A stretch of 64,000 nucleotides of DNA from Turritopsis dohrnii (GCA_027922465.2 BQMF02000430.1:1-64000); one strand, 5' to 3'; positions 1 through 10,347 are shown, counted from the stretch's first letter. Program-made: numbers and translations. The notes: generated by a model not told the origin, from the letters alone.

Positions 1-466
1 GCCATTGCGTGCGTAGTAGTCGGAGTTCGTAAGTAGTCACACACAAATAGTCTAAGATCTAGGGGTAGAGCTCAGAGCTGGTGGATTCGAGAAGCCAGTG
101 TGGAGTGCCGGTTAGATCGAAGACAATGAATTAAAAACCCTCTAGGGTATCACAACAACAACAACAACAACAAAAACCCTAGAGGGTTCTCCTAAGGGAG
201 TTTTGTTTTCAATAATAATAAGTTCATGGTTGGACTCATTTATTGATTAAACTTTATGTAGGGAAATCCCTGATTATAGTAAAAAGCAGTTTGTAGCAGT
301 TTAAACTTTATAACATAAATGAGCTAACAATACATATAACACACAGACACAGACACACACAGATCATCGATGCAGTCAAAAAGATCTTCAAAGTCAATAT
401 CCATAGGTATCATGTATAATTCGTTTATTTTGTTTGTTTTTTTTTTTTTTTGTTTTTTTTTTTTTC
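1..466. other. Left flank, no gene seen
   Basis: No coding region is supported here. The stretch holds a hairpin (136-188), a CAA-rich loop, a CA-rich patch near 340-360 and a long T-rich tract (about 427-465) lying just beyond the 3' end of the left polymerase. I could not find a Polinton terminal inverted repeat or a target-site duplication, so the left end of the element may lie here or outside the window. Confidence 0.5.
136..188. repeat. 12-bp inverted repeat with CAA-rich loop
   Basis: AACCCTCTAGGG (136-147) is perfectly complementary to CCCTAGAGGGTT (177-188). The 29-nt loop is mostly CAA repeats. In RNA this would form a stable hairpin. Its function is unknown. Confidence 0.7.
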
Positions 467-501
467 TTACCTCTTACCTCTTACCTCTTACCTCTTACCT
501 C
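467..501. repeat. Five copies of TTACCTC
   Basis: A 7-bp unit, TTACCTC, is repeated five times without interruption beside a T tract. It starts within 10 bp of the stop codon of the left polymerase pseudogene. Confidence 0.85.
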
Positions 502-510
502 TTTGTTATC

Positions 511-3500
511 TTATACATATCTATAATGTCCTCTGGCATATGTAGCAATACCATCTTTTGCAATAATTCTTTTGTCATCATCCGCATTGAGAGCGAGTTT
601 GTTTGTTTTTATAGTGTGAACATCATGCTTAATCGATTGAAAGGTCATCTGTTCTCTGTAAACATTCTTACCATCGAACAAGCATCTCTTGTAATCATCA
701 AACCCCATGGTCTTCTTTACTACGCACTTCTTGACTCCCTTGCACTTCTTGTCTTCTTTTCCATCCAGCTGTTTATATGCATAGGTCTTCGCTCTTAGAG
801 CAACAAACTCTGTCATTATCTTACCACCCAACTCATCTTTCATTAGACCAATGACTTTCTTATTCAAACCTATGGGTAAAGGTCTGTTATCTTTCTCATC
901 GTACGCTGAAGTGTCGAATCTCAAAGCTACATCATCGGCGATATCTTTGTAAAAGTCGTCGGTTTTGATGTGGTAGACAAAGCTGTCTGTATCCATATAG
1001 CAGAGCTTTAGATTGTCACCATATTTTGGTCTCATGTCATAGTGAAACTCGTACATAATCGTCTTTGACAAATCAAGAACTGTAGGTCCCAGATAGATCG
1101 GCTTGTTCAACACGAGTTTGATCTTTTGCATTTCAGCAGCCATCAAATGTTCACTGAAACAGATACTACCCTTGAAATTAGGTTTCATCACCAGCTTCTC
1201 ATATTGTTCTTTCTTGGTAGCCAAGCGTATGTCTTTATGTTTACGTTGATTCTCCATAGTTTTACCAAAGACTGAATTGTTCATGAGCTTGAAAAAGTCC
1301 TTTTCAAAGTCATTCTTTGATTTAGTACGCAAATTGGTGTTGAAATCGATGTACGGCTTCAACCATGCACTTTGTCTAAATCTCAGTACTCTATGAACCT
1401 TCTCAAGAACAAGACCATGCTTCAGCGCTTGATCAAGTGCACGGATATGAATAATATAGTTCTTCTTGTCTGAAAGACATGGAGTTAGCTTTTCTACACC
1501 ATTGATCTTCTTTCGCTCAGGCATAAACGGAAGATCGTTATGTGAATCATGAAGCTCCTGAGGATAGTTCACATCAACTTCAAGAAGATAACCATATTTA
1601 CCGTCTTTCTCAGCCAACTTTGAAATGAATTCAGCGGTAAATTTATTAGCATCTACCCACTTGAAATTCCCTGTCGGTAGCTTCTGAATCATAGCCCATC
1701 CATATAGATTATTTGCATCAAGATATTGGAGATAGCTACTTTCTTCAGTCTTCTTATATTTAGCATCCATATACTTGTTATTAGCTTTAGCATGTCTATG
1801 AACAGCCTGACAGAGACCTCCTCTAATACCTTGCTCTACGAACAGAAACATATCCATATCTGACAACAGATCCAGCTCAACCTCTGTCTTTTTCAAACAG
1901 GCTTGCCAAGCTAGTCCTGGAGCAGTGTAAAAATGTGCAGGATCCAGTTTATAGTTTGTTATGCATGTTTCCCTAAAAGTCTCAAAAACATCAGCAAGCA
2001 ATAGAACGTCTGTCTTGAGGTAGAGATCATGATACGCACCCATATTTTTATTTTTCATATGTTTCCACATTCTGTGCATGCGTATAATCAGCATCACTGA
2101 TACCTTTCATGTTCAACTTGCTGTAAAAAGCATCTTTCGGTGGGAGCTTAGTTTCGTTAAACTTATCAAAAGAATCAATGTATTCATAAGGATAAACTCC
2201 TTTTCTTCTCAATAGTTTGAATTGCTCATCACCCTTGAAGAATTTTCGAAGGTTTTTACACTGATCGTCAGATAGATTGTTTACCAAGTTATCCAGACTA
2301 CTAGCCATGAAACGCACACTATCGATGAATCTCAACTGTATCTTTTGAACCTAGTCTCCCCATTTTTCAGTATTCACCAACCTTAACATCCAATGAGAAA
2401 GAGATATATTTTTCTTTGTTTTCAGCGATGACGCAATCCCTTCATCTCCATACTGTTTGGCTAGTTCTTTGATAAACAGATGAGCATCATATCCGCTCAG
2501 ATTGTGAAAGACGATCGGGATGTATTTAGGCACTTTGTAACGGAGATTACAAGACTGATGTGCAGCTCCACGAAATTTACCAGTAAAATGACAGTGATCC
2601 CTAACCTTAATATTATCTTTTTCAAATTCTTTCATACATATGTGACATTTATCAGAATCGGTAAATCCCTGTTCCTCTTCATATGTGAGGTCTCGCATTC
2701 TCTGTTTAGGAAACATATTGTATAGCCTTTTCACTTCACCTACCGCATGATCCACAAAACGTAAAACACAGTCTTCACCACGATAAAGCGTTAGAGGGTC
2801 TGAAACTTCACCATGAGCAAATTTGCTATAACAACAGAAGCCTGTGGGGATATGTATACCAACCTTTTTAGTGGATGATCCAATAACGCTACGCGGTTCT
2901 TTACAAACCTCTTTTGACAAAGCTTCGAAATCAGCATACATTATGAAAGGAGCTTTGAGCTGGTACTGACCGTCATGAAACTTAACGGTGCTACCCTCCT
3001 TTGGCATCTCAATCTTCGCACATCATTATTTTTACAATATTGAAAGTGTTCATCTCGTGTTTTCTCACTTGAGAATCCATTGAGACAATTCAAACAATAA
3101 TGCTCCTTATGTTCATGTTCGAGTTGACCTTACTCAAGACACCACTCAAGTTCTTTACAGCTATATAATGTCTCTTTTCCTCTTCACATAGTAAAAACAA
3201 AACAACCGTTTCTTTGCGATCAAGATGCTTCGACTTACGACACATATAGATACCTTCTTTCTCGTCTTTTGTCAAAACATGCACAGCGATATCAGGGTTC
3301 CTCTCTCAAACAAATCTATTTTATTTAGCGCCATTGGAAACGATAAACCGTCCCAATTATATTTATCAACTGTTTCTTGAGATTCGTTATCCTTTGGGAT
3401 CTTTCTTAATCTCATTGTGAAGCAGCAGTAACAGCCCATTTGAAGCACTCTTCATCATCTTCGTTATGTGGATTGATCAGATCTTTTCCGCTGAAATTCT

Positions 3501-4377
3501 CAGGTAAAGGTAAGTAAGAGCTGCCTCTCGTTAATTTTAGCTTGTGAAAGTCTACATCAATATTTAAAATCTTATCGATAACAAAGCCGGATTGAGGTAA
3601 CGCAGGGTTTTCAACCTGTTCGATTATCTTATTGAACATCTTATTAACAACATCAGATATATCGCTTTCATTGTGAATTGTTTCCATATTGCTATTGAAC
3701 GCCTTATCACGTAGATTGTTGCTTCAGGATTGGATAAATCCTCCTTTCTCCATTTGATCCACACAGTTGCTTGAATTTTTATTGATTTTTTGTTTTTGAG
3801 TTCTCTCATAATCAGATCACTTAAAATGGGTCGAACCTTTTCGAGAAACGAATCAACGTCCTTTTTTCCATCTGAGTTTATCTTGAACCTTTTGTAAGAA
3901 CCCTCAAACGCCGTTTCAATGGGGACAAACGCTTTTGGTTTCACCAATTTTTCATCTTTTTCATCATTCTTCCTCTTGTAGAGATTAGAATCTTCTTCTT
4001 CATCTCTCTGAAAGCGCTACTCACTTTCTCACGAATAGGTTTAGGTGTGTGATTACCAACCACTCCTTCAACTCATCCAACTTGCTTTTTACCTGAGGTC
4101 TATTTTTTGCCATTTCTTGCTGCTCAAACAAATCCATATCTTGTTGGGTAGGAATAATTGGAACAGGTCTTGGTGGTGGAACAGGTCGGTTAACCTCATC
4201 GGTCTTGGTGGTGGAACAGGTCGAAACAGGTTGACCATTCCTCATTGGTCTTATAACAAAACCAGGTGGGTTTGCTATTAATTCAATCAACCCAGCCTTT
4301 CTGAGTCTTGAGTAGCCGGGTATGCCACGCTCTCTCGCGATAGCTTTTAATTCAACAACAGTATTTTGTGAAGTCAT
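511..4377 (-). pseudogene. Broken protein-primed DNA polymerase B (left arm)
   Basis: This is a frameshifted family B DNA polymerase of Polinton type, which would copy the element from its protein-linked ends. Reading from 4377 down, it has an N-terminal SAP-like segment (about 4377-4030), a region with a D..C and HYIAVKNL signature (3690-3100) and a C2H2-like finger (about 3095-3015). Next come an exonuclease ADFE motif (about 2930), an endonuclease VII-like RDHCHFTGK...CNL motif (about 2600-2550) and exonuclease FHNLSGYDAH (about 2510). The polymerase motifs are DANNLYG (A), NNSVFGK (B) and DTDS (C, about 980). The frame breaks near 2340, 3010, 3300-3410, 3650 and 3950-4020 and overlaps near 2050-2100. 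Beyond the first ~110 codons it does not resemble the polymerase at 16312-20406 and belongs to another lineage. Confidence 0.85.
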
Positions 4378-4547
4378 GTTTGATATACATATGTAATTAG
4401 CTCTCTTTAAGATGTTTTAAATTTCCAATTTTTCAGACCATCTAGTTAACATTTGTTACTTGGTTTTAAGTAACAAAAAAAAACACCCTTTACGAGGTTG
4501 AACGAGCCAATTTATTTTGTTTGCGAACCATCCTTTTCTGCTCTTTA

Positions 4548-4809
4548 TTATCTCTCGATATCTGAGATATTTTTCTTCGTTGTTTTTATCCAGTTTGAAT
4601 AGCGTGTATAAAATACTTGTCTCGTATCAGGATCACAAAGAAACAATGGATCCTTATCATTTTTCTCAAGTACCTCGATCAATTTAGCTTTGTTCATTTG
4701 GTTAACATATTTTATTTTTCGTGACGCACATAATGCTCGTAACGCATTAAAACCCATTGATCGGTAATCTGATACTCTTATCGTAATGTGATTCTGTTTT
4801 GTCAGTCAT
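4548..4809 (-). pseudogene. Small SAP-like DNA-binding protein, broken copy
   Basis: This is the left-arm counterpart of the gene at 15880-16161. The ATG at 4809 opens with MTDKTE, as in the right copy, and then shifts frame before the core LRALCASRKIKYVNQMNKAK, which reads on to the stop at 4548. The helix-loop-helix pattern (ALR.LC...K.......KA.L.EVLEKND) resembles SAP/HeH DNA-binding motifs; this is inferred from pattern only. A TATATAAAG box lies just upstream (4817-4825). It is transcribed divergently from the neighbouring integrase. Confidence 0.6.
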
Positions 4810-4816
4810 GTTTATT

Positions 4817-4825
4817 CTTTATATA
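4817..4825 (-). promoter_or_regulatory. TATATAAAG box ahead of left SAP-like gene
   Basis: TATATAAAG on the minus strand ends 7 nt before the ATG at 4809. The same box at a similar distance precedes the right-arm copy (15865-15873), so it survived the duplication of the arms. Confidence 0.55.
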
Positions 4826-4915
4826 AAAGAGATAAAACTTTTAAGCCACTTTTGTTTGTTTTGTCACACTACATGTTATATCGTAATAAAATAATAAAAT
4901 ATGTATAAATAAAAG

Positions 4916-5886
4916 ATGTCAAACTCTAAACTTCAAGAATTTATATCAACCTCAAAACTTATGGAAAGGACAAAAGGCTGTTCGCAATCTAAGAGGATTT
5001 GGTTTCAAACTGAAGGAAATTAAGAAGTGGCTATCAAAACAAGCTTTGTGGCAGGTACATCTACCGGCACCGAAAAGGATCGAACGTCCACATTATGAGG
5101 TACTAAACCGAATGAGATTCATCAATTTGATATATTGTATATGCCTAGTGATATGTTGTATAAATACAAGTACATTTTGTCTGGTATCGATGTTGCTTCA
5201 CGCTATAAGGTGGCTCGACCTTTGAATACTAAGAGAGCGAAAGAGGTTGCCGCTATGATTGAAGACATCTACAAGGTTGGACCGTTAACTTATCCAAAAG
5301 TATTTCAATGTGATAACGGTTCAGAATTCAAAGCGATGTATCAAAATTGTTGGAGAAGAATAATGTTGAAATTAAAAGAGCAACTACTAAATATAAGCAT
5401 ACCCATACAGCTTTTGTTGAGGCATTGAACAAGATACTTGCTGAAAATTTATTCAAAATACAAGATGCTCAAGAACTGAATGATTCGGAAAAGGTATCAT
5501 CTACATGGGTCAAATATTTGTATAAACTTGTGGGTAGATTAAACGATACGAAGACGCAGATGATCGGTATGAAACCGAAAGATGCCATCAAATTGAAAGA
5601 GGTGCCTCTCGCTAAACGAGAGAGCTATCCACCTGAAGTAGAGCTACCTCAAGATGGTTTGTATAGATATCTATTGCAACCGGGTGAAGAGCACGATGAC
5701 CATCGAAAAAGAGCAACAGATAGAATATGGTCAAAGAGGACATATAGATTGAGTGAGGTAATAGATCAACCTGGTAACCGTGTAATATTACCTTCAAGAT
5801 GGACCTGAACGATCTTTTGTAAAGAAGAGCTGATGTTGATACCTGAGGATACAGAGCTACCTCCTGATTATGTGCAAGGTTGGTGA
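4916..5886 (+). pseudogene. Broken Polinton integrase (left arm)
   Basis: This is a degraded copy of the integrase at 14790-15773, about 93% identical in the stretches I compared by eye. It begins at the ATG at 4916 (MSNSKLQE) and would end at TGA 5884-5886 (DYVQGW). Frame breaks lie near 4960, 5100, 5335 and 5793; the last is a 2-bp loss relative to the right copy. The catalytic blocks HQFD, FQCDNGSEF and AFVEALNKIL are still recognisable but are split over three frames. It should encode no active protein. Confidence 0.85.
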
Positions 5887-5946
5887 ACCATCATACAAAG
5901 TATCTTTACTAGAAACAAGTAAAGATGAGTCGTCTAGCGACGAGGT

Positions 5947-6283
5947 TTAGCGCCACATAATGTCATAATCAAAGAATTGTCTTTCAGGATTCTTTTCAGA
6001 TTGTTTGAGCCCCTTCGGTCTGACAAAGGCTTCTCTAGAATTCCAACCATAATCCTTCAATTCAACGCAAAGTCTTGCAGGCAACCATGTCTTATATAAA
6101 TTTCCTGTTCTGTCTTGGACCTCTGCATACATAGCTTTTCCAGACCAAATTCAGATGCAGGTGTGTCTATCTCACCACAGATTTAACATGATAAATCACG
6201 TTTTCAGGTAGCTCTCTCCACTTTATGATCGGAATAATTTGTTCCATGTTTTGTTCAAATGTTGCAACTGTTGGAAATTCCAT
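5947..6283 (-). pseudogene. Small conserved Polinton protein, broken copy
   Basis: This is the left-arm copy of the 101-residue protein at 14428-14733. It starts MEFPTV at 6283, is frameshifted near 6165, and ends with the same ...QFFDYDIMWR tail at 5947. It holds about 33 extra bases in the middle (around 6140-6175) that are missing from the right copy, so the right copy probably carries an in-frame deletion. A TATATATA-like box sits just before the ATG. Function unknown. Confidence 0.7.
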
Positions 6284-6410
6284 TGTCTATATATACTTGT
6301 GATCATATTCTTTATAAGTTTCATTTCATTATCACTTTTTCAAATTGAGGAGCACATAACCACATCCTAGTAACCATTTTCGGTTATGGATTTTTTCAGG
6401 TTTTGAAGTT

Positions 6411-6956
6411 CTACATCAAACTTTTTTGAAATTGATTTTGGGTTTCAGTCTCCATCTTTCTATCTGTAGAACTGAGTCCTTCTAAAGCTTTGTAATATGT
6501 TCCCTGCAAAACCTGGAATTCTTTGTAATTGATCCTTCCATCAGTCAGCGTGATTATTGTTTCGAAGACAGCGATTGAGGATGTAACAATATCATATAAT
6601 TTTATCACTTTTTCTACTTTCTTTTGATATCTTTTGATGACAGCTGTGGTAAGTCCGGTACAGATAGAGCCGGCTAAGGCTACACCACCTAATCCTGCAG
6701 AAATAGGTATTCCGATAATAGTAGCCCCTGTTGCAATTGAACCGATGCCAGAGCCAATGGTTATAGCGCTTGAGCTAGCATTTAGTAGCATCGATCGTTC
6801 TATCGCCTTGTTGTATCTCTTGAGCTTGATGCTAAACTTGTTCTTAAGTTTTATCAACTCTTCAAACTCAGAATTTATTACGCTTGCGTTAAACTTTTCC
6901 TGCTCATTCAAATCCTCAGGAGCAGTGGGTAGTTTTGGATAAATTTTAAAACTCAT
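6411..6956 (-). CDS. Polinton membrane protein, 181 aa, unknown
   Basis: The function is not recognised. The protein has a charged N-terminal half with a helical stretch (residues about 25-55), then a Gly/Ala/Ile-rich membrane hairpin (about 60-105, with IGSGIGSIATGATIIG and SAGLGGVALAG), and ends with a helical, polar tail. Glycine-rich hairpins of this kind occur in virion membrane proteins, but no named family can be claimed. It is transcribed divergently from the gene at 7012 with a 55-bp gap. CCTCTAAAT sits directly before its ATG (6957-6965). Confidence 0.7.
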   Translation of the reverse strand: MSFKIYPKLPTAPEDLNEQEKFNASVINSEFEELIKLKNKFSIKLKRYNKAIERSMLLNASSSAITIGSGIGSIATGATIIGIPISAGLGGVALAGSICTGLTTAVIKRYQKKVEKVIKLYDIVTSSIAVFETIITLTDGRINYKEFQVLQGTYYKALEGLSSTDRKMETETQNQFQKSLM

Positions 6957-7006
6957 ATTTAGAGGGTTGTTATAACATAATTAATAATAAATTATCCTCT
7001 AAATAA
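6957..7006. promoter_or_regulatory. Divergent promoter with two CCTCTAAAT motifs
   Basis: The 55-bp gap between two divergent genes holds CCTCTAAAT at 6957-6965 (minus) and CCTCTAAATAA at 6996-7006 (plus), each next to its own start codon. Similar CTCTAAT/CTCTAAAT sequences precede 8773, 9875 and 12924. A shared late-type promoter is an inference. Confidence 0.45.
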
Positions 7007-7011
7007 ATAAA

Positions 7012-7491
7012 ATGGCAGACATTGACATTGACCCCTTTGGAGAACATGGGATGACGACAGATGAAACAACCGATGAGACGTTTCCTCTCATACCGACCGG
7101 TGACCGTACGGGTGCACAGATACATACATCAGGTGAACGAGAAACATCATTTGGAGGTCACAGTCTGAATACTAGAGTTTTGAAAGAACTAGTTGAAGGG
7201 CTGTATGATAGATTATCCGAAAAATTCCAGTCAAAACCTGAGGTGTTATATACCGATCAGTTTGAAATTAGAGATGGTGAATTATACTACAAAGACAGTA
7301 GCAAACCATTGACAAACAATGGAAGACTAAGGGCTACCGGTACTATAGCTGACATATTGGGTAAGAACAGGTTACGTAGTTTAGGGTATGATATACCTAA
7401 GAGCAAATTTTCAGCCAGACAGGCAGCTGTACTTAACAAAATAGCAGAAGACTTCCTTCGACATCTAAAATCACAACAGCAACCGATGTAG
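7012..7491 (+). CDS. Polinton protein of unknown function, 159 aa
   Basis: An intact ORF that I do not recognise. Residues 1-50 are acidic and Thr-rich, probably disordered. From about residue 53 it is helical and charged, with NTRVLKELVEGLYDRLSEKF, then a short beta-like stretch (DQFEIRDGELYYKD) and a helical C-terminus (SARQAAVLNKIAEDFLRHL). There is no signal peptide or membrane segment. It lies 12 bp upstream of the broken gene at 7504 and is probably transcribed with it. Confidence 0.65.
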   Translation: MADIDIDPFGEHGMTTDETTDETFPLIPTGDRTGAQIHTSGERETSFGGHSLNTRVLKELVEGLYDRLSEKFQSKPEVLYTDQFEIRDGELYYKDSSKPLTNNGRLRATGTIADILGKNRLRSLGYDIPKSKFSARQAAVLNKIAEDFLRHLKSQQQPM

Positions 7492-7503
7492 AGTTGGAAG
7501 ATA

Positions 7504-8293
7504 TGTCCGGTGATGTGGTGAACAGTACGGAAGATTTAATTTCAACGCTTAGACAACAATCGGTCGATCATGAAACAACTCAGACCGGCGATCTATTTGA
7601 ATATCCTGTGCGTGAGCTGTTAGGATTGGATAAAGCGCTGAGAAACATACGAGGAGGTCTTCAGGAAGAGGTTGCAAAAAAGGTTCGAAGAACAGCATAT
7701 CGATAAGGAGAAAAACAAGTTGGAAGAAATGGAAAATGATGCAACATACACAGATGAACAACGAAAAGAGGTTGAAAGAGAATGGAGGGATTACGTGAAG
7801 AGTTGAAAGCTAGGAAAGAGAACATTAATATTCTCAAAGGCAAACTAAACAGTCAAGTTACGAGCATCAAAGAAACCATTGCTAAAGTCCTCGACAAAGA
7901 TACCTCATTAGGTGAAAGGATACGAACACTATTCCGTGAACAAGGTATAACAATCGTTAGCATTCTGACAGCGTTTGGTATGGCTATCGGTGTTCTTGTG
8001 GAAGCTTTGTTACCGGGGGTCAGCAGCTGGAAGCTCTTCACAAAATCCTGACAAAGGTGGTGATAAAAAGGACGATGCAAAGGAATGGATAAAAAATAAA
8101 CTCAAAGCGTTAGCATCACTTCTAGGTAGATTAGCATCTAAAGCGGCAGAGGCTTTACCAGGAATAATTGGGTCTATCGTATCATGGATATTGAACAGAG
8201 CAAAAGAAGTTGTAGGTTGGTTAAGTCAAAATTTATGGGCTCTGATTGTAGGGTTGAGGGTTGATCTATACGTACCTTGTCACTAGACGGTAA
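7504..8293 (+). pseudogene. Coiled-coil/membrane Polinton protein with four frameshifts
   Basis: The reading frame continues through four shifts. The first is in the A6 run near 7676, the second near 7780, the third in the G5 run near 8017 and the fourth near 8255, ending at TAA 8291-8293. In order the parts are an acidic N-terminus, a long coiled coil (KEKNKLEEMEND..., LREELKARKENINILKGKL), and a membrane segment (ITIVSILTAFGMAIGVLVEALLPG). A Gly/Ser/Lys linker follows, then an amphipathic Ala-rich stretch (LASLLGRLASKAAEALPGIIG) and a terminal membrane segment. The architecture fits a membrane-active structural protein; the role is not known. Two of the breaks fall in homopolymers. Confidence 0.7.
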
Positions 8294-8352
8294 CCATCTG
8301 AAAGTGTATATGTTATACATGTATCGTGTAACATAATTTTTGTTGATGGTCT

Positions 8353-8773
8353 TCATCTTTCAAAATACCACACAATTCCACCAATTCCAAGCATACTCAT
8401 AGCTATAAAAGTCAATTCCTTTCATGTTGATCATGACTCGGTGTATAAAAGTCGCTCAATACAGGCTCCGTGGTAGCGGTTCAAGATGATTACTAAACAC
8501 CCTATTGTACTCTCTCATTGCATCATTTAGCTCTACGAATTTAGTCTCAGCCTTCTTTTCGAGCAATAGTTGTTTATTGATGAAATCGATCCTTTCCTGT
8601 CGTTTTTGCTGCCATTCAATCTGTGCTTTTTGTAATTTTTCTATGGCCAAATCATGACGTTTTCTTTCCTTATCGATTCTGTCTTTGGATAAACTTGAAA
8701 ACAGATAGCTTGATCCTGTGAAAGCCAAAGCGTTAGCTAAAGCTCCACCCAACATCATTGCGATAGAAGCCAT
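8353..8773 (-). pseudogene. Small membrane/coiled-coil Polinton protein, frameshifted 3' end
   Basis: The intact part (8773-8456, 105 residues) has an N-terminal hydrophobic segment (MASIAMMLGGALANALAFTG), then a charged coiled coil (residues 30-80). Beyond LPRSLY the frame moves. A PVLSDFYTPS stretch and then a hydrophobic tail (IAMSMLGIGGIVWYFER, ending at 8353) continue in the other two frames. The full protein was therefore about 140 residues with a membrane segment at each end. The ATG is directly preceded by TCTAAAT. Confidence 0.65.
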
Positions 8774-8776
8774 ATT

Positions 8777-8996
8777 TAGATATTGATATTTTCAGGTAAA
8801 ATCTTTTGATTAAGTATTCCTTCACTTCACTAGCGGCGATAATGGCAACTAGTTTTCCCGTATCTTCCAAGTCGAACTTTTGAATAGAGGGAGGTGTCAT
8901 TTTTAACACCTTTTTTACAAGCATAGAGTAGCCGATAGCGAGTGCCGATATGACTGATGCGTGATATAAATCGTTGACGATATTTTTCTTGTCCAT
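8777..8996 (-). pseudogene. Small conserved Polinton protein, frameshift near its end
   Basis: I place the start at the ATG at 8996 (MDKKNIVNDLYHASVISAL), which has a TATATATAAT box about 20 nt upstream, rather than at the in-frame ATG at 9056. The protein has one hydrophobic stretch (about residues 10-30) and the block PPSIQKFDLEDTGKLVAIIA. Near 8815 the frame shifts; in the next frame it continues as ...NQKILPENINI and stops at 8777, just before the ATG at 8773. Without the shift it runs on to 8733 in a meaningless tail. Function unknown. Confidence 0.55.
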
Positions 8997-9042
8997 GTTT
9001 GTTACATATATTGCGAGATTATATATAGCGTTATTTATCCTT

Positions 9043-9387
9043 TTATTCCATTTCATGTTTATTGATTTTCACCGGTATTTTAGATTTTTGTGGAAGGGGG
9101 GTGGATGGTGACCCACGGGGTAATATTTGCTCTTTCTTTTTATACACAAAATAAGCAAATCCACCAACTAAACCGAGAGCTATTATTCCACCTACACCAT
9201 AGGTGTAGTTCATAGGTTGTTCATTTGGTTTGGTGAGAGAGGCCTCAGGCTTCTCCATTTCTTTTTGAGGTGACACTTGTTTTAATTGTTCTCGTTTTTT
9301 ACGGTTGTATTCCGCCAACTTCTTACCCGCTTCAACCTTTTTTGGGTTCTTCGTTGTCACTTGAATGGGAGTCTGTTCTTCTGACAT
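9043..9387 (-). CDS. Single-pass membrane Polinton protein, 114 aa
   Basis: An intact ORF with a basic N-terminal segment containing KKVEAGKKLAEYNRKKREQL, a Pro/Glu-rich linker, one strong membrane segment (YGVGGIIALGLVGGFAYFVY, about residues 62-82) and a basic cytoplasmic-type tail (KKKEQ...). With no signal peptide, it would be a type III or tail-anchored protein. It overlaps the frameshifted tail of the upstream gene. A virion membrane or core-linking role is only an inference. Confidence 0.65.
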   Translation of the reverse strand: MSEEQTPIQVTTKNPKKVEAGKKLAEYNRKKREQLKQVSPQKEMEKPEASLTKPNEQPMNYTYGVGGIIALGLVGGFAYFVYKKKEQILPRGSPSTPLPQKSKIPVKINKHEME

Positions 9388-9875
9388 TTTTATTATCTGC
9401 TGTATTTATATTATCATCGGATTTATTTAAATTTCTTTCATTGATATAATGCCTCCCGGTAATAAGTCCAACACTGAGTGGTGCTAATAATGAGCCGAAT
9501 TTATAATATAAGTCACATGTAAATCTTTGAAGGGCAGAGTTTAAGAAGGGGTCAGTTTCCAGGTCATTGCTCAGCGCTCTTGATTGTTTATTCCTAACGT
9601 TGCACAAGCCCCATGGATAAATGTATCAGTGATTTCCCCAAGGATTTTACCATTTGACCTGATAGTTTAGCCTCGTAGATACTAAAAAGTTTTTCTACCT
9701 CTTCATCTTTGAGTTTGTTAATTTGCTCTTCCGTGTACATTTTCCCTAAGTATAGCTTGCTATTTCCAGTTAAGACACACTCGAGTAATTTTTGTCTTTT
9801 ACCATCTGAAGGTGGAAATTCACCCGCAACATCATAACTCTGGTTGATTAAATTATCGATCGCTGTTTCCGCCAA
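9332..9875 (-). pseudogene. Polinton protein split by a frameshift near 9600
   Basis: Two overlapping ORFs form one gene. The N-terminal part (9875-9594) ends LIHLSMGLVQR, and the C-terminal part (about 9605-9332) holds DLYYKFGSLLAPLSVGLITG, a hydrophobic segment. The start codon also seems damaged: the expected ATGGCGG reads ATTGGCGG, leaving only TTG in frame. A CCTCTCTCTAAT motif lies just upstream (about 9880-9891). Function unknown. Confidence 0.6.
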
Positions 9876-10002
9876 TTTTATTAGAGAGAGGTATTTTTTA
9901 AGACAAAAATAATGATAAGAGGATGATGATGTTTAATAATATAAAGTTGATATATTCTAACATTGTTAAATAAATAAATAAACATTGCTTAAGTAAACAA
10001 TT

Positions 10003-10251
10003 ATGTCCGATGATGAATCCTCAGATGATGATATTATATTTTCCCATCAACATACAAAAAGGGTTACTTTTAGTGATATAGTAATGGTCCATTATATCTC
10101 TGCTTGTGAATCTCGTAGAGGTAACTGGATAGAGGCTGCTGTTGATAGAGTACGCTTTGAATCGAGGATTAAACATATTGGTAAAATTATAGAACCTGTA
10201 TTGAGACGTAAATTATTCTCTTACAGTAGTCTTACAGTAGTCTTACAGTAG
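10003..10251 (+). CDS. PPP1R15 (GADD34)-like PP1 recruiter
   Basis: This 82-residue protein has an acidic N-terminus (residues 2-10). A block follows that matches the C-terminal PP1/actin-binding core of PPP1R15A/B: KRVTFSD (PP1 RVxF motif, residues 20-23), V.VHYI (27-32), RRGNW (38-42) and DRVRFESRI (48-56). In this family the RVxF motif docks protein phosphatase 1, and the W...DR.RF segment binds G-actin, directing dephosphorylation of eIF2alpha. Herpesvirus ICP34.5 and African swine fever virus DP71L use the same core against host translational arrest. The Trp usually found shortly after the V.VH strand is Cys35 here. The last ~10 codons run into a tandem repeat, so the natural C-terminus may have been replaced. 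The ORF is intact among several broken neighbours. The family call rests on motif order and spacing only. Confidence 0.72.
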   Translation: MSDDESSDDDIIFSHQHTKRVTFSDIVMVHYISACESRRGNWIEAAVDRVRFESRIKHIGKIIEPVLRRKLFSYSSLTVVLQ

Positions 10252-10347
10252 TCTTATAGTAGTCTTATAGTAGTCTTATAGTAGTCTTACAGTAGTCTTA
10301 TAGGAGTCTTACAGTAGTCTTATAGGAGTCTTACAGGAGTCTTATAG
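10219..10347. repeat. About 12 copies of an 11-bp tandem repeat
   Basis: The unit is AGTCTTAYAGT with small variants (AGG for AGT in later copies). It begins inside the last codons of the PPP1R15-like ORF and ends just before a palindrome at 10351. The repeat supplies the ORF's final residues (SSLTVVLQ). Confidence 0.85.

Noticed and set aside
1..510. Polinton terminal inverted repeat at the left end
   Set aside because: No match to the complement of 20407-20935 could be found by eye, and there is no target-site duplication.
370..798. 142-aa plus-strand ORF
   Set aside because: It lies antisense to the polymerase pseudogene and is driven by the T-rich tract and the TTACCTC repeat.
10219..10347. 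CRISPR-like array
   Set aside because: 11-bp units are directly adjacent with no spacers, and the host is an animal; this is a simple tandem repeat.
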